A stretch of DNA of 64,000 nucleotides from Flagellimonas marinaquae (GTDB taxonomy: Bacteria > Bacteroidota > Bacteroidia > Flavobacteriales > Flavobacteriaceae). This document shows positions 51,430 to 61,987 of the stretch, one piece after another. The position numbers and the translations under genes are program-made. Where the stretch lies: contig NZ_RZMZ01000007.1 in assembly GCF_003992675.1 (NCBI RefSeq), positions 124,001-188,000 of the forward strand. The letters run 5' to 3'. The notes under the pieces were generated by a model. It worked only from the letters and a program-made list of their open reading frames with translations. It ran no database searches and was not told where the DNA came from. Every line of letters starts with the position of its first letter. Position 1 is the first letter of the stretch.

Positions 51430-52788
51430 ATGTTTAAAAAAATATTGATAGCAAACAGGGGTGAAATTGCCCTGCGGATCATTAGGACCTGCAAGGAAAT
51501 GGGCATAAAAACGGTTGCCGTTTACTCCAAGGCCGACGAGGAAAGTCTTCACGTGAGATTTGCCGATGAAGCGGTATGCATAGGCCCGGCGCCCAGTAGC
51601 GAATCCTATTTGAAGATTCCAAACATCATCGCTGCTGCTGAAATCACCAATGCCGATGCCATTCACCCTGGGTATGGGTTCCTATCCGAAAACTCCAAGT
51701 TCTCCAAGATTTGTGCCGAGCACGACATTAAATTTATTGGTGCTTCCGGCGAACAAATCGATAAAATGGGAGATAAGGCTACGGCGAAGGAGACCATGCG
51801 AAAAGCGGGTGTACCCACCGTTCCCGGTTCGGAAGGGCTATTGAAGGACGTTGCCCACGCCAAAAAAGAGGCTAAAAAAATGGGCTATCCCGTAATGATT
51901 AAAGCCACCGCTGGAGGTGGAGGTAAAGGGATGCGGGCCATTTGGTCTGAAGATCAAATGGAAAAAAACTTCAACAGTGCCGTTACCGAAGCAACAGCTG
52001 CTTTTGGAAATGGTGGAATGTACATGGAAAAACTGATTGAAGAGCCCCGTCATATTGAAATCCAAGTTGTGGGAGATCAATATGGCAAAGCATGCCACTT
52101 GTCCGAAAGGGATTGTTCCGTTCAACGAAGGCACCAAAAGCTGACCGAGGAGACGCCTTCCCCCTTTATGACGGACAAACTTCGAGAAGATATGGGAAAG
52201 GCTGCTGTAAAAGCGGCAGAATTTATTAAGTACGAAGGTGCGGGAACCATCGAGTTTTTGGTGGACAAACATCGTAACTTCTACTTTATGGAAATGAATA
52301 CCCGTATCCAAGTGGAGCACCCCATTACGGAGCAGGTCGTGGATTATGATTTGATTCGGGAACAGATTTTAGTGGCCGCAGGCGTACCCATTTCAGGTAA
52401 AAACTATTATCCCAAATTACACTCCATCGAGTGCCGAATCAACGCGGAAGACCCTTATAACGATTTCAGGCCTTCGCCAGGGAAGATTACCACCTTGCAC
52501 ACACCGGGTGGACATGGTGTACGTTTGGACACGCACGTGTACAGTGGCTATATGATTCCGCCGAACTACGATTCCATGATCGCCAAGTTGATTACTACGG
52601 CACAGACCCGGGAAGAGGCCATCAATAAAATGAGAAGAGCTTTGGACGAGTTTGTGATCGAGGGAATCAAGACCACCATTCCGTTCCATCGTCAATTGAT
52701 GGACCACCCTGATTATTTGGCTGGCAACTACACCACCAAATTCATGGAGGACTTTAAAATGGATCCTAAATACAAAGACGAACATTAA
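51430..52788 (+). CDS. accC: Biotin carboxylase subunit of acetyl-CoA carboxylase
   Basis: ATP-dependent carboxylation of the biotin on AccB. 452 residues from ATG 51430, giving [20 protein letters not shown]-grasp landmarks: [83 protein letters not shown] three codons earlier is less likely. Confidence 0.96.
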   Translation: MFKKILIANRGEIALRIIRTCKEMGIKTVAVYSKADEESLHVRFADEAVCIGPAPSSESYLKIPNIIAAAEITNADAIHPGYGFLSENSKFSKICAEHDIKFIGASGEQIDKMGDKATAKETMRKAGVPTVPGSEGLLKDVAHAKKEAKKMGYPVMIKATAGGGGKGMRAIWSEDQMEKNFNSAVTEATAAFGNGGMYMEKLIEEPRHIEIQVVGDQYGKACHLSERDCSVQRRHQKLTEETPSPFMTDKLREDMGKAAVKAAEFIKYEGAGTIEFLVDKHRNFYFMEMNTRIQVEHPITEQVVDYDLIREQILVAAGVPISGKNYYPKLHSIECRINAEDPYNDFRPSPGKITTLHTPGGHGVRLDTHVYSGYMIPPNYDSMIAKLITTAQTREEAINKMRRALDEFVIEGIKTTIPFHRQLMDHPDYLAGNYTTKFMEDFKMDPKYKDEH

Positions 52789-52794
52789 ATAGAG

Positions 52795-52816
52795 CCCCGA
52801 TTTATCGGGGTTTTTT
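52795..52816 (+). terminator. Terminator of the fabH-accB-accC operon
   Basis: CCCCGA / TCGGGG with a TTTA loop and six T; ends 4 nt before the next start codon. Confidence 0.75.
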
Positions 52817-52820
52817 AGTT

Positions 52821-53936
52821 ATGGAATTAAGCTATTGGGAACATAAAAGTTGGTTTTCCCATGTGGATTTTACCGTTGTTGGAAGTGGCATCGTTGGCAT
52901 CAATTGTGCCATCAGCCTGAAAGAAAAATATCCCCAAAGCAATATTTTGATTCTGGAAAAAGGCAGTTTGCCACAAGGGGCCAGCACCAAAAATGCGGGC
53001 TTCGCCTGTTTTGGGAGTGTTTCTGAAATCTTGTCCGACCTTCATCATCATACTGAAGAAGAGGTGGTACAACTGGTCCAAAAACGCTGGAACGGCATCC
53101 AACGGCTACGGAATTTGCTGGGTGATTCCGCTATAGACTTCCAAATGAATGGGGGACACGAACTCTTCCCATTGGACCAACCCGATTTCTACACAAAGTG
53201 CTTGCAAGCTCTTCCTTACCTCAACAATCTATTGGAGCCTGTTTTTGGGCAAAAGCCCTTTAAGGCTACTCAGAATATCTTCCACTTTGGTAACATTCAG
53301 GAGAAATACCTCACACATCAACTGGAAGGCCAATTGGACACGGGTAAAATGATGCGTTCCCTAATCCAAAAATGCACCACTTTGGGGATTCCCATTTTAA
53401 ATGGGATTACCGTTGAGGACATCGTGGAACTCAACCACAGCGCCTTGATTCGAACAACGGATTTTGAGTTTGTAACCAAAAAAGTGTTCGTTGCCACCAA
53501 TGGGTTTGCATCAAAACTTATAAAATCAGAAACGGTAAAACCCGCGAGGGCCCAAGTTTTGATCACGGAGCCCATCAAAAACTTGTCCATAAAAGGAACT
53601 TTCCATTTTGATGAAGGCTATTATTATTTTAGAAATATAGACGACCGGATTTTGTTCGGTGGAGGCAGAAATCTTGATTTTGAAACCGAGGAAACCACAG
53701 CATTTGGGCAAACCGAAATCATACAACAAAAATTGGAGTCTCTCCTTCGTGAAATGATCTTGCCAAATCAATCCTTTCAAATTGAGCTGCGTTGGAGCGG
53801 CATTATGGGCGTAGGTGCGCAAAAATCACCGATTGTTAAGCAAATTTCCAATTCCATAGCCTGTGGAGTACGCTTGGGTGGCATGGGTGTCGCACTAGGT
53901 AGTTTGGTGGGCAAAGAACTAGCTGATTTGGCCTAA
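52821..53936 (+). CDS. FAD-dependent oxidoreductase of the D-amino-acid oxidase (DAO) family
   Basis: 371 residues. FAD dinucleotide loop FTVVGSGIVGINCAISL (about 17-33) followed by an acidic strand end (LILEKG), then ASTKNAGFACFG, and the C-terminal flavin contact GVRLGGMGVALGSLVGKELADL. Resembles glycine oxidase/MnmC-C-like members. Substrate unknown. No operon partner; the ATG is 4 nt after the previous terminator, so it may depend on read-through. Confidence 0.85.
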   Translation: MELSYWEHKSWFSHVDFTVVGSGIVGINCAISLKEKYPQSNILILEKGSLPQGASTKNAGFACFGSVSEILSDLHHHTEEEVVQLVQKRWNGIQRLRNLLGDSAIDFQMNGGHELFPLDQPDFYTKCLQALPYLNNLLEPVFGQKPFKATQNIFHFGNIQEKYLTHQLEGQLDTGKMMRSLIQKCTTLGIPILNGITVEDIVELNHSALIRTTDFEFVTKKVFVATNGFASKLIKSETVKPARAQVLITEPIKNLSIKGTFHFDEGYYYFRNIDDRILFGGGRNLDFETEETTAFGQTEIIQQKLESLLREMILPNQSFQIELRWSGIMGVGAQKSPIVKQISNSIACGVRLGGMGVALGSLVGKELADLA

Positions 53937-53955
53937 CGGGTCCAAGCTTCAAAAT

Positions 53956-53989
53956 CAAGTTCAACTATCAATGATTGTTCTTGAACTTG
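53956..53989. terminator. Hairpin between convergent DAO and ABC ATPase genes
   Basis: CAAGTTCAA / TTGAACTTG, perfect 9-bp stem with a 16-nt loop; no T-run, so its terminator role is uncertain. Confidence 0.4.
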
Positions 53990-53990
53990 G

Positions 53991-54653
53991 TCAAACCATT
54001 CTCCCGTCCAACAAATTAATGATTCTGGAACCGTACTCCGCGTTCTTTTCCGAGTGTGTCACCTGAATGATGGTTACCCCCTCTTCATTCAATTGTTTGA
54101 ACAACTCCATAATCTCCTCGCCCTGTTTGGAATTCAAGTTACCCGTAGGTTCGTCGGCCAAGATCAATTTTGGATTGGCAATCAAAGCTCGGGCAACACC
54201 CACCAATTGTTGCTGTCCACCACTCAACTGGGCGGGAAAGAGGTCTTTTTTGCCAACAATATTGAAACGGTCCAGCATATCGGCCACCATGGCCTTTCGT
54301 TCTGAACCCTTGACTTTTTTATAGATCAAAGGCATTTCCAAATTTTCCTGCACGGTAAGGTCGTCCAATAAGTGATAGGATTGGAATACAAAACCGATGT
54401 ATTGTTTATATAGATTTGCTCGGTGCTTTTCTTTGAGGGAATAAACCGATTCGTCCATAAAATTATATTCCCCCTCATCAAAGGTGTCAAGCATCCCAAT
54501 AACGTTGAGCAATGTAGATTTTCCCGAACCTGACGGCCCCATCACAGAGATAAATTCGCCTTGTTCTACTTGTAAATTGATATCCTTTAGCAAAAAAATG
54601 CGTTGGCCCCCAGTGGTGACCCATTTGAATATGTTGTTGAGTTCTAAAAGCAT
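53991..54653 (-). CDS. ABC transporter ATP-binding protein, MacB/LolD type
   Basis: 220 residues. Walker A MGPSGSGKST, Q-loop FVFQSYHLL, signature LSGGQQQLVGVARAL (Leu-Val-Gly in place of the usual Arg-Val-Ala), Walker B LILADEPTGNL, switch His in VTHSE. Matches ATPases that pair with FtsX/MacB-type permeases for export of peptides, antibiotics or lipoproteins. It is the last gene of a run of four permeases on the same strand, 9 nt after the last one, and is probably shared by them. Confidence 0.92.
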   Translation of the reverse strand: MLLELNNIFKWVTTGGQRIFLLKDINLQVEQGEFISVMGPSGSGKSTLLNVIGMLDTFDEGEYNFMDESVYSLKEKHRANLYKQYIGFVFQSYHLLDDLTVQENLEMPLIYKKVKGSERKAMVADMLDRFNIVGKKDLFPAQLSGGQQQLVGVARALIANPKLILADEPTGNLNSKQGEEIMELFKQLNEEGVTIIQVTHSEKNAEYGSRIINLLDGRMV

Positions 54654-54662
54654 TTGCTACTA

Positions 54663-57074
54663 TTATTCGGTTCGTAAACTGTTGACTGGATTTGCCGATG
54701 CAGCTTTCGCGGTCCTAGACCCAATGGTGACAAAGGCAATAAGACCGACCATGAGGCCTGAGCCAATAAAAAACAATGGACTTAGGCTGACATGGGATGC
54801 ATAATCCTGCAACCATTCATTTAGAAAATACCAGGCTATGGGCGTTGCGATGATAAAAGCCAGCCCCACCAGCTTTAAAAAATCCTTGGTCAGCAATAAG
54901 GTTACAGAAGAAACGCTTGCCCCTACAACCTTGCGAACCCCTATTTCCTTGGTACGCTGGGCCACTACAAGCATGGAAATAGCAAAAAGTCCCAAACAAC
55001 TCAATATGATTCCCAATATACTGCCACCGGTAATAATGGTTGCCATGTTTTTTTCCCTTCGAAAAGTTCGATCTACATTTTCATCCAAAAAAGACCCTAA
55101 AAATTCAGCTTGTGGCTCAACTTTCTCCCAAGCCGATTTAATGGCATCAAAGGAACTAGCGGGATTCTGCGGCGCAATTTTAACATAGGCATAGTACAAA
55201 TCCCAATTCTTGTTCATGAATAACGTAAGTGGCTCTACCTCTTTTTTAACATCTTGAAAGTTGTAATCCTTTATGACTCCTATCACCGAATAGGTTACGG
55301 AATCGTCCATAGGAATACGAATGGACAAAGGGTCTTCTTCCCCAAACTGTTCGGCCATACTTTCGTTAATCACCAAGCTCAAGCTATCCGTACTGAATTC
55401 GCGGTCGAACATTCTGCCAGACTTGAGCTCAATATCCAAGGTTTCGGCATAGTCATAATCCACGGTCAGGGCATTGGTGACTATTCCCTTTCCTTTGTAA
55501 TCAAAACCCATGGCACTGCTGGAAAGACTTCCGTCCTTACCAAGACCTAAGTTATTGTCCGCACCGGAAACACTCAAAATATTGGGGTTCTTCAACAATT
55601 CGTCACGCAAGAGTTCCAATACATCGTAGCTATCTTTTCTTCCATTCAAGGGAATGGAAACGACTTGTTCCTTATTATAGCCCAAATCCTTGTTTCGCAT
55701 AAAATCCAATTGCCCGTGTAGGACCAGCGTTCCGCTGATCAACATAATGGCAATCACAAATTGAAGCACGATTAGACCATTTCGTAAGCGATTTTTACCC
55801 AAATCCAATTTGCCCTTTAGCGCCCTTAGTGTACTCAGTTTGCTCATGAGCAGTGCCGGGTATCCCCCTGCAATCAGGGTGATTCCAAAAATTATCAGCG
55901 TAAAGGTTCCTATTATGGCCGGTTGGGTCACTTCGGCAAAGGTGGCCTTGGTGTTGAACAAGGTTTTGAATGGATCAATAAGTAAATTGCTCACTACAAG
56001 GCCTAGTCCTATGGAAAGTAAAAATACGATTACGCTTTCCATCCAAAACTGGAAAAACAGTTGTTTTTTGACCGCTCCAAGGGTTTTTCGCATTCCTATT
56101 TCCTTTAATCTATTTTCGCTGAGCGCTATGTTCATATTTATGAAATTGGCGCAAACGATGAATATGATGACAAATGCCACTCCCAATATAAGGTAGGGAA
56201 ACGTACGAGCTGTCTCTGCCCGTCCTTCTCTGTAGTTCACGAAGTGCATATCGGTTATGGGCAAAAGGTGCAATTGTTTGAATCGGCCGTTCACATCGGG
56301 CGTGGCCCCATCCCTTTTGGCACTTTCTATGCTACCCTCATAATGAAGGTTGACAAAGCTCCTTGTGTTCTGCTCGAATTGCTCCGTGGTCATTCCTTCC
56401 TCCAATTGTAAGTACACCGGGAAAAAATTCGAATTCCATTGGTCCTTGTTGCTTTCGTATTCCGGATGGTTCTCAAACGGAATCACGATATCAAAATCCA
56501 TGCTGCTGTTGGCGGGAGTGTCTTCCAAAATGGCTGCTACGGTAAAAGGGTGCTCTTCACCACCTATTTTTACTTGAATGGTTTCGCCCAATGCATCGAG
56601 GGTTCCAAATGTTTTCTGAGCGGTCTCCTCGGTAATGGAAACGGAATTCTTGTTGGGCAAAGGGTTTTCCGCATTGCCAGCTACGATTGGATAAGTGAAC
56701 ATCTTGAAGAAGTCCGCATCCACAAATTCCGCATCCAAGCTCAAGTCTTTCTCTTGGTAGGATATCAGTGCATCCTCGCTCAAAGACCTTGCAATTCGTT
56801 TTATCCCCGGCACTTCATCTTTTAGGGCAGCAGCTAACGGAACCGGGTTGGATGTGCTCACCTCGGCCCCTCTTGGCGTCCGGCTGGTGAGGTACAGTTG
56901 ATAGGTGTTGTCCTTATTTTCATGAAACTGATCGAAAGAGAGCTCGAACAAGGCTGTCATCGATAATAAAATGGCGACCGCAAAAGCACAGGTCAGTCCA
57001 AAAATATTGGCGATACTGAATGTTTTGTTCTTGATTAGGTTTCTCCAGGCAATTTTCAGATAGTTTTTGAGCAT
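54663..57074 (-). CDS. MacB/FtsX-type ABC permease, copy 4 (nearest the ATPase)
   Basis: 803 residues from ATG 57074, giving the same N-terminus as its paralogues (MLKNYLKIAWRNLIKN); the longer frame is rejected because it overlaps the gene before. One N-terminal helix, a large MacB-like periplasmic domain, three helices, a second periplasmic domain (from about 470), and the C-terminal FtsX core (QRTKEIGVRKVVGASVSSVTLLLTKDFLKLVGLAF). Two MacB-FtsX repeats in one chain, so it may form a complete permease alone. Confidence 0.9.
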   Translation of the reverse strand: MLKNYLKIAWRNLIKNKTFSIANIFGLTCAFAVAILLSMTALFELSFDQFHENKDNTYQLYLTSRTPRGAEVSTSNPVPLAAALKDEVPGIKRIARSLSEDALISYQEKDLSLDAEFVDADFFKMFTYPIVAGNAENPLPNKNSVSITEETAQKTFGTLDALGETIQVKIGGEEHPFTVAAILEDTPANSSMDFDIVIPFENHPEYESNKDQWNSNFFPVYLQLEEGMTTEQFEQNTRSFVNLHYEGSIESAKRDGATPDVNGRFKQLHLLPITDMHFVNYREGRAETARTFPYLILGVAFVIIFIVCANFINMNIALSENRLKEIGMRKTLGAVKKQLFFQFWMESVIVFLLSIGLGLVVSNLLIDPFKTLFNTKATFAEVTQPAIIGTFTLIIFGITLIAGGYPALLMSKLSTLRALKGKLDLGKNRLRNGLIVLQFVIAIMLISGTLVLHGQLDFMRNKDLGYNKEQVVSIPLNGRKDSYDVLELLRDELLKNPNILSVSGADNNLGLGKDGSLSSSAMGFDYKGKGIVTNALTVDYDYAETLDIELKSGRMFDREFSTDSLSLVINESMAEQFGEEDPLSIRIPMDDSVTYSVIGVIKDYNFQDVKKEVEPLTLFMNKNWDLYYAYVKIAPQNPASSFDAIKSAWEKVEPQAEFLGSFLDENVDRTFRREKNMATIITGGSILGIILSCLGLFAISMLVVAQRTKEIGVRKVVGASVSSVTLLLTKDFLKLVGLAFIIATPIAWYFLNEWLQDYASHVSLSPLFFIGSGLMVGLIAFVTIGSRTAKAASANPVNSLRTE

Positions 57075-57106
57075 GGCTTTCTTTTTTTGATTGATGAAAT
57101 GTCGTG

Positions 57107-59542
57107 CTATTCGTTTCTTAGACTTTTGACCGGATTTACAACGGCAGCTTTTATACTCTGATAGCTCACCGTTACAAGCGCTACACCCACCGCCATTAAT
57201 GCGGATAGTGCAAAGATCCACCATGGAATATCGATACGGTACGAGAAATCCTGAAGCCATCTATCCATCGCGTACCAACCCAAGGGCAGCGCAATGATCA
57301 CGGCCAATCCCACTAATTTTAGAAAATCAACAGACAACCGATAGACAATTTGGCCTACACCGGCTCCCAGTACTTTTCGAACCCCGATTTCCTTTACGCG
57401 TTTTTGTGCGTTGAAAGTGGCAAGGCCCAACAAGCCCAAACAGGCTATGATGATGGACAACAAGGTGAAAATCATAAAGATTTCTCCTAACCGCTGTTCA
57501 GCCTCGTAGCTTGCGTTGAAGGAATCATCCATAAAGTAATGGTCAAAAGGCTGTGTCGGGGCCATATCTCTCCAGATACCCTCTATTTCGGCAATGGTTT
57601 GAGCTACGTCTCCACCATTTAGTTTGATGGCCAAATTACTGGCAAACTCTCCGCCGTGGAAGAGTGCCAATGAGCCCACCTCATCCCTAAGGGTTTCGTA
57701 ATGAAAGTTTTTCACTACGCCAATTACCGTTGACAAATTCCCGCCACCTTCCAGACCCCCAACAAATTGGGTTCCGATGACGCTCTCCGGAGTTTTTCCC
57801 AAAACAGCTACTGCCTTTTCATTCAATATAACGGCTGAAGAATCGGTGGCAAACTTATCCAAGTCAAAAGTTCTTCCTGAAATTAGGGAAAGGTCCATTG
57901 TGGATAGGTAGTCTTCATCCACCTCCCATTGTTGCATATTGATGGATTTCTCTTGGCTACGGTCTTCCGCCAACAAATAGGTCCCGCTGCTTCTTGCGGA
58001 GGGTGTTGGCAAATTACTGCTCAAGGTAGCGTGGTCCACCTGGCTTATTCGAACTACGGCATCTTTGAAGGCCTGCTTTTTGCCCTCCAACGTGTTAACC
58101 CCTCCTATCACCAACACTTGGTTTTTTCCATATCCGAGGTCCTTGCCCTGAATAAAACGAAGTTGTTGAAATACGGTCAACGTACCCATGATCAGAAACA
58201 CAGAAATACTAAATTGAAAAATTACCAAGGCGTTTCTCACCCTGCCCCCTCCAATGAAATTGTCCCCTTGGCCCTTGAGCACTTTAGCTGCCACAAAACG
58301 GGACATGAAAAATGCGGGATAGCTGCCCGAAAACAGTCCTAATACCAAGGCTGCAACAAGTAAAATCAACCAGAAAAATGGATTGGAATAGGGAATGGAT
58401 AGCTCTTTCCCTGCAAGGTTGTTGTAAAAGGGCATGGCGACGGATGCAATAACAATGGCGAATAACAAAGAACCTATGGCAATTAGCCCGGATTCCGTTA
58501 AAAACTGCCCAATTAATCCGCTTCGCTGCGAGCCCAAAGTTTTTCGAATCCCGACCTCTTTAGATCGTTTTAGGGAGTGCGCGGTAGATAGGTTCATAAA
58601 GTTCACACTGGCCAAGACCAACAAGATAATGGCGATAGCTCCAAGAATGTACACGTTTTTGATGTCACTCACCGTACTGAATTCAGGGCTTCGTCCAGAA
58701 TGCAAATGAATATCGGTTAATGCAATGGAGGAGTAGTTTACATAGTTGCCGGAATCCAAAAATTGTTGTTCGGTAATCCCTGGAAAAAATCGTTGTGCGT
58801 AGGGAATCAAGTATTTCCCGACCATAGCCTGCATTTCGTCTTGGATATCCGATCCCGAAGTACCTGGAACCAGCTTTACAAAGGTGTAGTAATTATGGTT
58901 TCCCCATTCGGCAAGTTGGGCATCTTCATAGCCCGACATTGCCAGGAAAATAGGCTTATCCCTGAAAATGGAGTTTTTGGGCAGATCTTCGATCACTCCC
59001 GTTACGGTATACACCTCTTGGTCGTTGATGATTAATGTTTTTCCGATGGCTTGATCCACAGGAAAATGCTTTTCGGCAGCGGTCCGCGTCATGATCATAG
59101 TGTTAGGCTCCACCAATGCCGTGCGTTCATCCCCATACAACAATTGTATCCCAAACATGTTGAAAAAAGTAGAGTCGGCATAGGCTATCTGATGCTCGCG
59201 AACATTGTCCATCACATCTTGTAAACGGATGGAAATGCTCCCTATATTCCTGAAGCGCGTAGCCATTTCTACCTCAGGAATATCGTTTACCAAGGCTTCG
59301 GCCATAGGTGCAGACACTTCCGCTGTTCTTTCTTCGGCCCCACCAAATTTCATATCGGCATTTATCCGATAGATACGATCTGCATCAACAAACATTTTGT
59401 CGTGGCTCAAATCGTCGTAAATGTAAAGTCCGAGCAAAAGCCCACCAGCCATCCCGATTGCTAATCCAAATATGTTGAGGAATGTGAAGAATGGCTGCTT
59501 TTTAAGGCTTCTCCATGCTATCTTGATATTATTCTTAAACAT
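57107..59542 (-). CDS. MacB/FtsX-type ABC permease, copy 3
   Basis: 811 residues. Starts MFKNNIKIAWRSLKKQPFFTFLNIFGLAIGMAGG. Periplasmic MacB-like domain, FtsX core after LKRSKEVGIRKTLGSQRSGLIGQFLTESGL, a second periplasmic domain, and a final FtsX core with RVKEIGVRKVLGAGVGQIVYRLSVDFLKL. Clearly paralogous to its neighbours but diverged along its length, so the array is old. 32 nt before copy 4. Confidence 0.9.
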   Translation of the reverse strand: MFKNNIKIAWRSLKKQPFFTFLNIFGLAIGMAGGLLLGLYIYDDLSHDKMFVDADRIYRINADMKFGGAEERTAEVSAPMAEALVNDIPEVEMATRFRNIGSISIRLQDVMDNVREHQIAYADSTFFNMFGIQLLYGDERTALVEPNTMIMTRTAAEKHFPVDQAIGKTLIINDQEVYTVTGVIEDLPKNSIFRDKPIFLAMSGYEDAQLAEWGNHNYYTFVKLVPGTSGSDIQDEMQAMVGKYLIPYAQRFFPGITEQQFLDSGNYVNYSSIALTDIHLHSGRSPEFSTVSDIKNVYILGAIAIILLVLASVNFMNLSTAHSLKRSKEVGIRKTLGSQRSGLIGQFLTESGLIAIGSLLFAIVIASVAMPFYNNLAGKELSIPYSNPFFWLILLVAALVLGLFSGSYPAFFMSRFVAAKVLKGQGDNFIGGGRVRNALVIFQFSISVFLIMGTLTVFQQLRFIQGKDLGYGKNQVLVIGGVNTLEGKKQAFKDAVVRISQVDHATLSSNLPTPSARSSGTYLLAEDRSQEKSINMQQWEVDEDYLSTMDLSLISGRTFDLDKFATDSSAVILNEKAVAVLGKTPESVIGTQFVGGLEGGGNLSTVIGVVKNFHYETLRDEVGSLALFHGGEFASNLAIKLNGGDVAQTIAEIEGIWRDMAPTQPFDHYFMDDSFNASYEAEQRLGEIFMIFTLLSIIIACLGLLGLATFNAQKRVKEIGVRKVLGAGVGQIVYRLSVDFLKLVGLAVIIALPLGWYAMDRWLQDFSYRIDIPWWIFALSALMAVGVALVTVSYQSIKAAVVNPVKSLRNE

Positions 59543-59564
59543 AGTCTTTGTTTTTTGATGTAGT

Positions 59565-61964
59565 CTATTCCGTTCTTAGGCTTCGGGCGGGATTCGATTT
59601 TGCTGCCCGAATGGCCTGAAAGCTCACCGTGAGAATGGTTACGGCCATGGCTCCTAACATAGCTAGGGCGAAAATCCACCATTTGAGTATCACCCGGTAG
59701 GGATATTCCTGAAGCCAGCCGTTCATCACATAATAAGCAATGGGTACCGCTATAAAACAGGAAATGATTACGAGCTTTAAAAAATCCTTGGACAACATGT
59801 TCCACACGTTGAACACCGAGGCTCCCAGCACTTTTCGCACACCGATTTCCTTGGTGCGCTGCTCGGCAACAAAGGAAGTAAGTCCAAACAGCCCCAAACA
59901 GCTGATCAAAATGGCCAATGCGGTAAATATTCCTGATAATCTTCCTATGCGTTCTTCGGCAGCAAACTTTTCACCATATTCTTGATCCACAAAATCGTAT
60001 TGAAATGGGATATCGGGAAAATGTTCTTTGAAAACTCGTTCAATTACCGCCAAATTCTGGCTGGCACTCTGTGCTGGGTTCAATCTCAAATTGTAATAGG
60101 AGCTGTTTCCGTATTTATCAAAAACATACATCCCCTGTTTCACGGGTTCGTAGGGCGACTGCGCAATCATATCTTGCACCACCCCGATTATCTTCAAAGG
60201 CGGGGAAGGGTCTTCCTCATCATCATCCTTTATAAACTTTCCTATGGGATTCTCCAGTCCCATATACTTCACCGCGGTTTCGTTCAGCAACACGGCATTG
60301 GAATCTGATGGAAACTCCCTGGAAAAATCCCTGCCCTGCACAATCTTCAGATTCAGGCTTTTGGCATATTCAGGAGATACCTCGGTCCAAGCCAAATCTT
60401 CTTGGAAACCTTCTGGTTTACCTTCCCAGACGAATCCACTCCGGTTGGACCAGATACTTGTGGTAGGCGCACTGGATGTGGACATTTCCACTACGGCACC
60501 GGAAGCGATGAATTCGTCCCGCATCAATTCAAACTTGCCTTGAAAATCCTGACTCATGGTAGGGATCTGTACCAGTCCTTCTTTGTCATATCCAATGGGT
60601 CTGTTCTTTGCGTAGTTGATTTGCTGCATTACAATCACAGTACCGATGATAAAGGCCACGGAAACGGTAAATTGTAGTACTACCAATATTTTTCGGGGCA
60701 ATCCCGAGTGCCTTCCTGCTTTAAAAGTTCCCTTTAATACCTCAACTGGTCTAAATGAAGACAAGTAAAGCGCGGGATAGCTGCCTGCGAGTAGCGCCGT
60801 AAACAGTATAAATGCCAAGGATGCGGCCCAAAAACCCATGGAAGACCATGGAAAATCGATATCCTTTCTGGCCAACTCATTGAACCCATTGAGGGATAGC
60901 ACCACAATAACTACCGCAATCAAAAATGCCAGCAAGACCACAACAAACGATTCTCCCAAAAACTGATTGATCAATTGGCTTCGTTGCGAACCAATGGATT
61001 TTCTAATACCTACTTCTTTCGCCCTTTTTTCGGAACGGGCAGTGCTCAAATTCATAAAGTTGATACAGGCCAATAAGAGCACGAAGGCTCCAATAATTCC
61101 AAATAACCACACATATTTGATTCTACCTCCCACTTGTTTTCCATTCTCGAACCGAGATCGTAAGTGCCAGTCTTCCATAGGCAGCAGAAACAACTGTGCA
61201 TTGAATTCCTTGGAATTTTCATTCAGTTCCTGCTTTACATTCAAAATTTTGGCGGTAACGGACTCAAAAGTGGTATTGTCCGAGATTTGGACAAACATTT
61301 GGAACGAATTGTTCCCCCACTGATCTTCTGCATTTTTTATCCATTCGTTGATGGAGACGTATTTATCCCATGGCATTAAAAAATGAGTGTCGTTAAAGGA
61401 TGTGTTGAAAGGAATATCCTCGAATACCGCTGTTACCATCATATCATATTGGCTATTTACCTCTACAGTTTTTCCAATGGGGTCTTCATTTCCAAAAAGT
61501 GCCTCGGCGGTAGATTTGGAAAGCATAATGGAATTAATTTCCCGAATTCCGTCCATTTCACCCTTTAAAATATTAAGATCCAACATTTCTGGCGCTTCCC
61601 TTTGTGTAAAGTTCCCTTCTCTGGAAATACTGGTTTCTTTATACTTTAGATATTGGGATGTGGTCCAGGAAGCCATCACCATGTGCTTAAAATTATCCAT
61701 ATAACTTTCCCGAAATGCCATTTCCAAAGGACGTGGTATAGCGGGACCTGTTCCGGTTTCACCATTGAAGGTCTGTGATTGGAACACTTGGGCTATCCGG
61801 TTTTTATTGGAAAAGTAGCTGTTGTGCGAAAGCTCGTCCATGATCCAAAGACCAATAATAAGGGTTACCGCCATGCCAATGGCCAGCCCGCCCAAGTTGA
61901 TAATGGTGTACCCTTTATTTTTTGAAAGGTTCCTCCACGCTATTTTTAGATAATTCTTGAACAT
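59565..61964 (-). CDS. MacB/FtsX-type ABC permease, copy 2
   Basis: 799 residues. Starts MFKNYLKIAWRNLSKNKGYTIINLGGLAIGMAVTLIIGLWI. Layout as in the other copies; conserved cores EKRAKEVGIRKSIGSQRSQLINQFLGESF and QRTKEIGVRKVLGASVFNVWNMLSKDFLKLVIIS. 22 nt before copy 3, so one transcript is likely. Confidence 0.9.
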   Translation of the reverse strand: MFKNYLKIAWRNLSKNKGYTIINLGGLAIGMAVTLIIGLWIMDELSHNSYFSNKNRIAQVFQSQTFNGETGTGPAIPRPLEMAFRESYMDNFKHMVMASWTTSQYLKYKETSISREGNFTQREAPEMLDLNILKGEMDGIREINSIMLSKSTAEALFGNEDPIGKTVEVNSQYDMMVTAVFEDIPFNTSFNDTHFLMPWDKYVSINEWIKNAEDQWGNNSFQMFVQISDNTTFESVTAKILNVKQELNENSKEFNAQLFLLPMEDWHLRSRFENGKQVGGRIKYVWLFGIIGAFVLLLACINFMNLSTARSEKRAKEVGIRKSIGSQRSQLINQFLGESFVVVLLAFLIAVVIVVLSLNGFNELARKDIDFPWSSMGFWAASLAFILFTALLAGSYPALYLSSFRPVEVLKGTFKAGRHSGLPRKILVVLQFTVSVAFIIGTVIVMQQINYAKNRPIGYDKEGLVQIPTMSQDFQGKFELMRDEFIASGAVVEMSTSSAPTTSIWSNRSGFVWEGKPEGFQEDLAWTEVSPEYAKSLNLKIVQGRDFSREFPSDSNAVLLNETAVKYMGLENPIGKFIKDDDEEDPSPPLKIIGVVQDMIAQSPYEPVKQGMYVFDKYGNSSYYNLRLNPAQSASQNLAVIERVFKEHFPDIPFQYDFVDQEYGEKFAAEERIGRLSGIFTALAILISCLGLFGLTSFVAEQRTKEIGVRKVLGASVFNVWNMLSKDFLKLVIISCFIAVPIAYYVMNGWLQEYPYRVILKWWIFALAMLGAMAVTILTVSFQAIRAAKSNPARSLRTE

Positions 61965-61987
61965 GGTTTTTTGTTTTTTTGATTGAT

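Noticed and set aside
57075..57260. 62-residue upstream extension of permease copy 4
   Set aside because: It overlaps the end of copy 3, and ATG 57074 gives the N-terminus shared with the paralogues.
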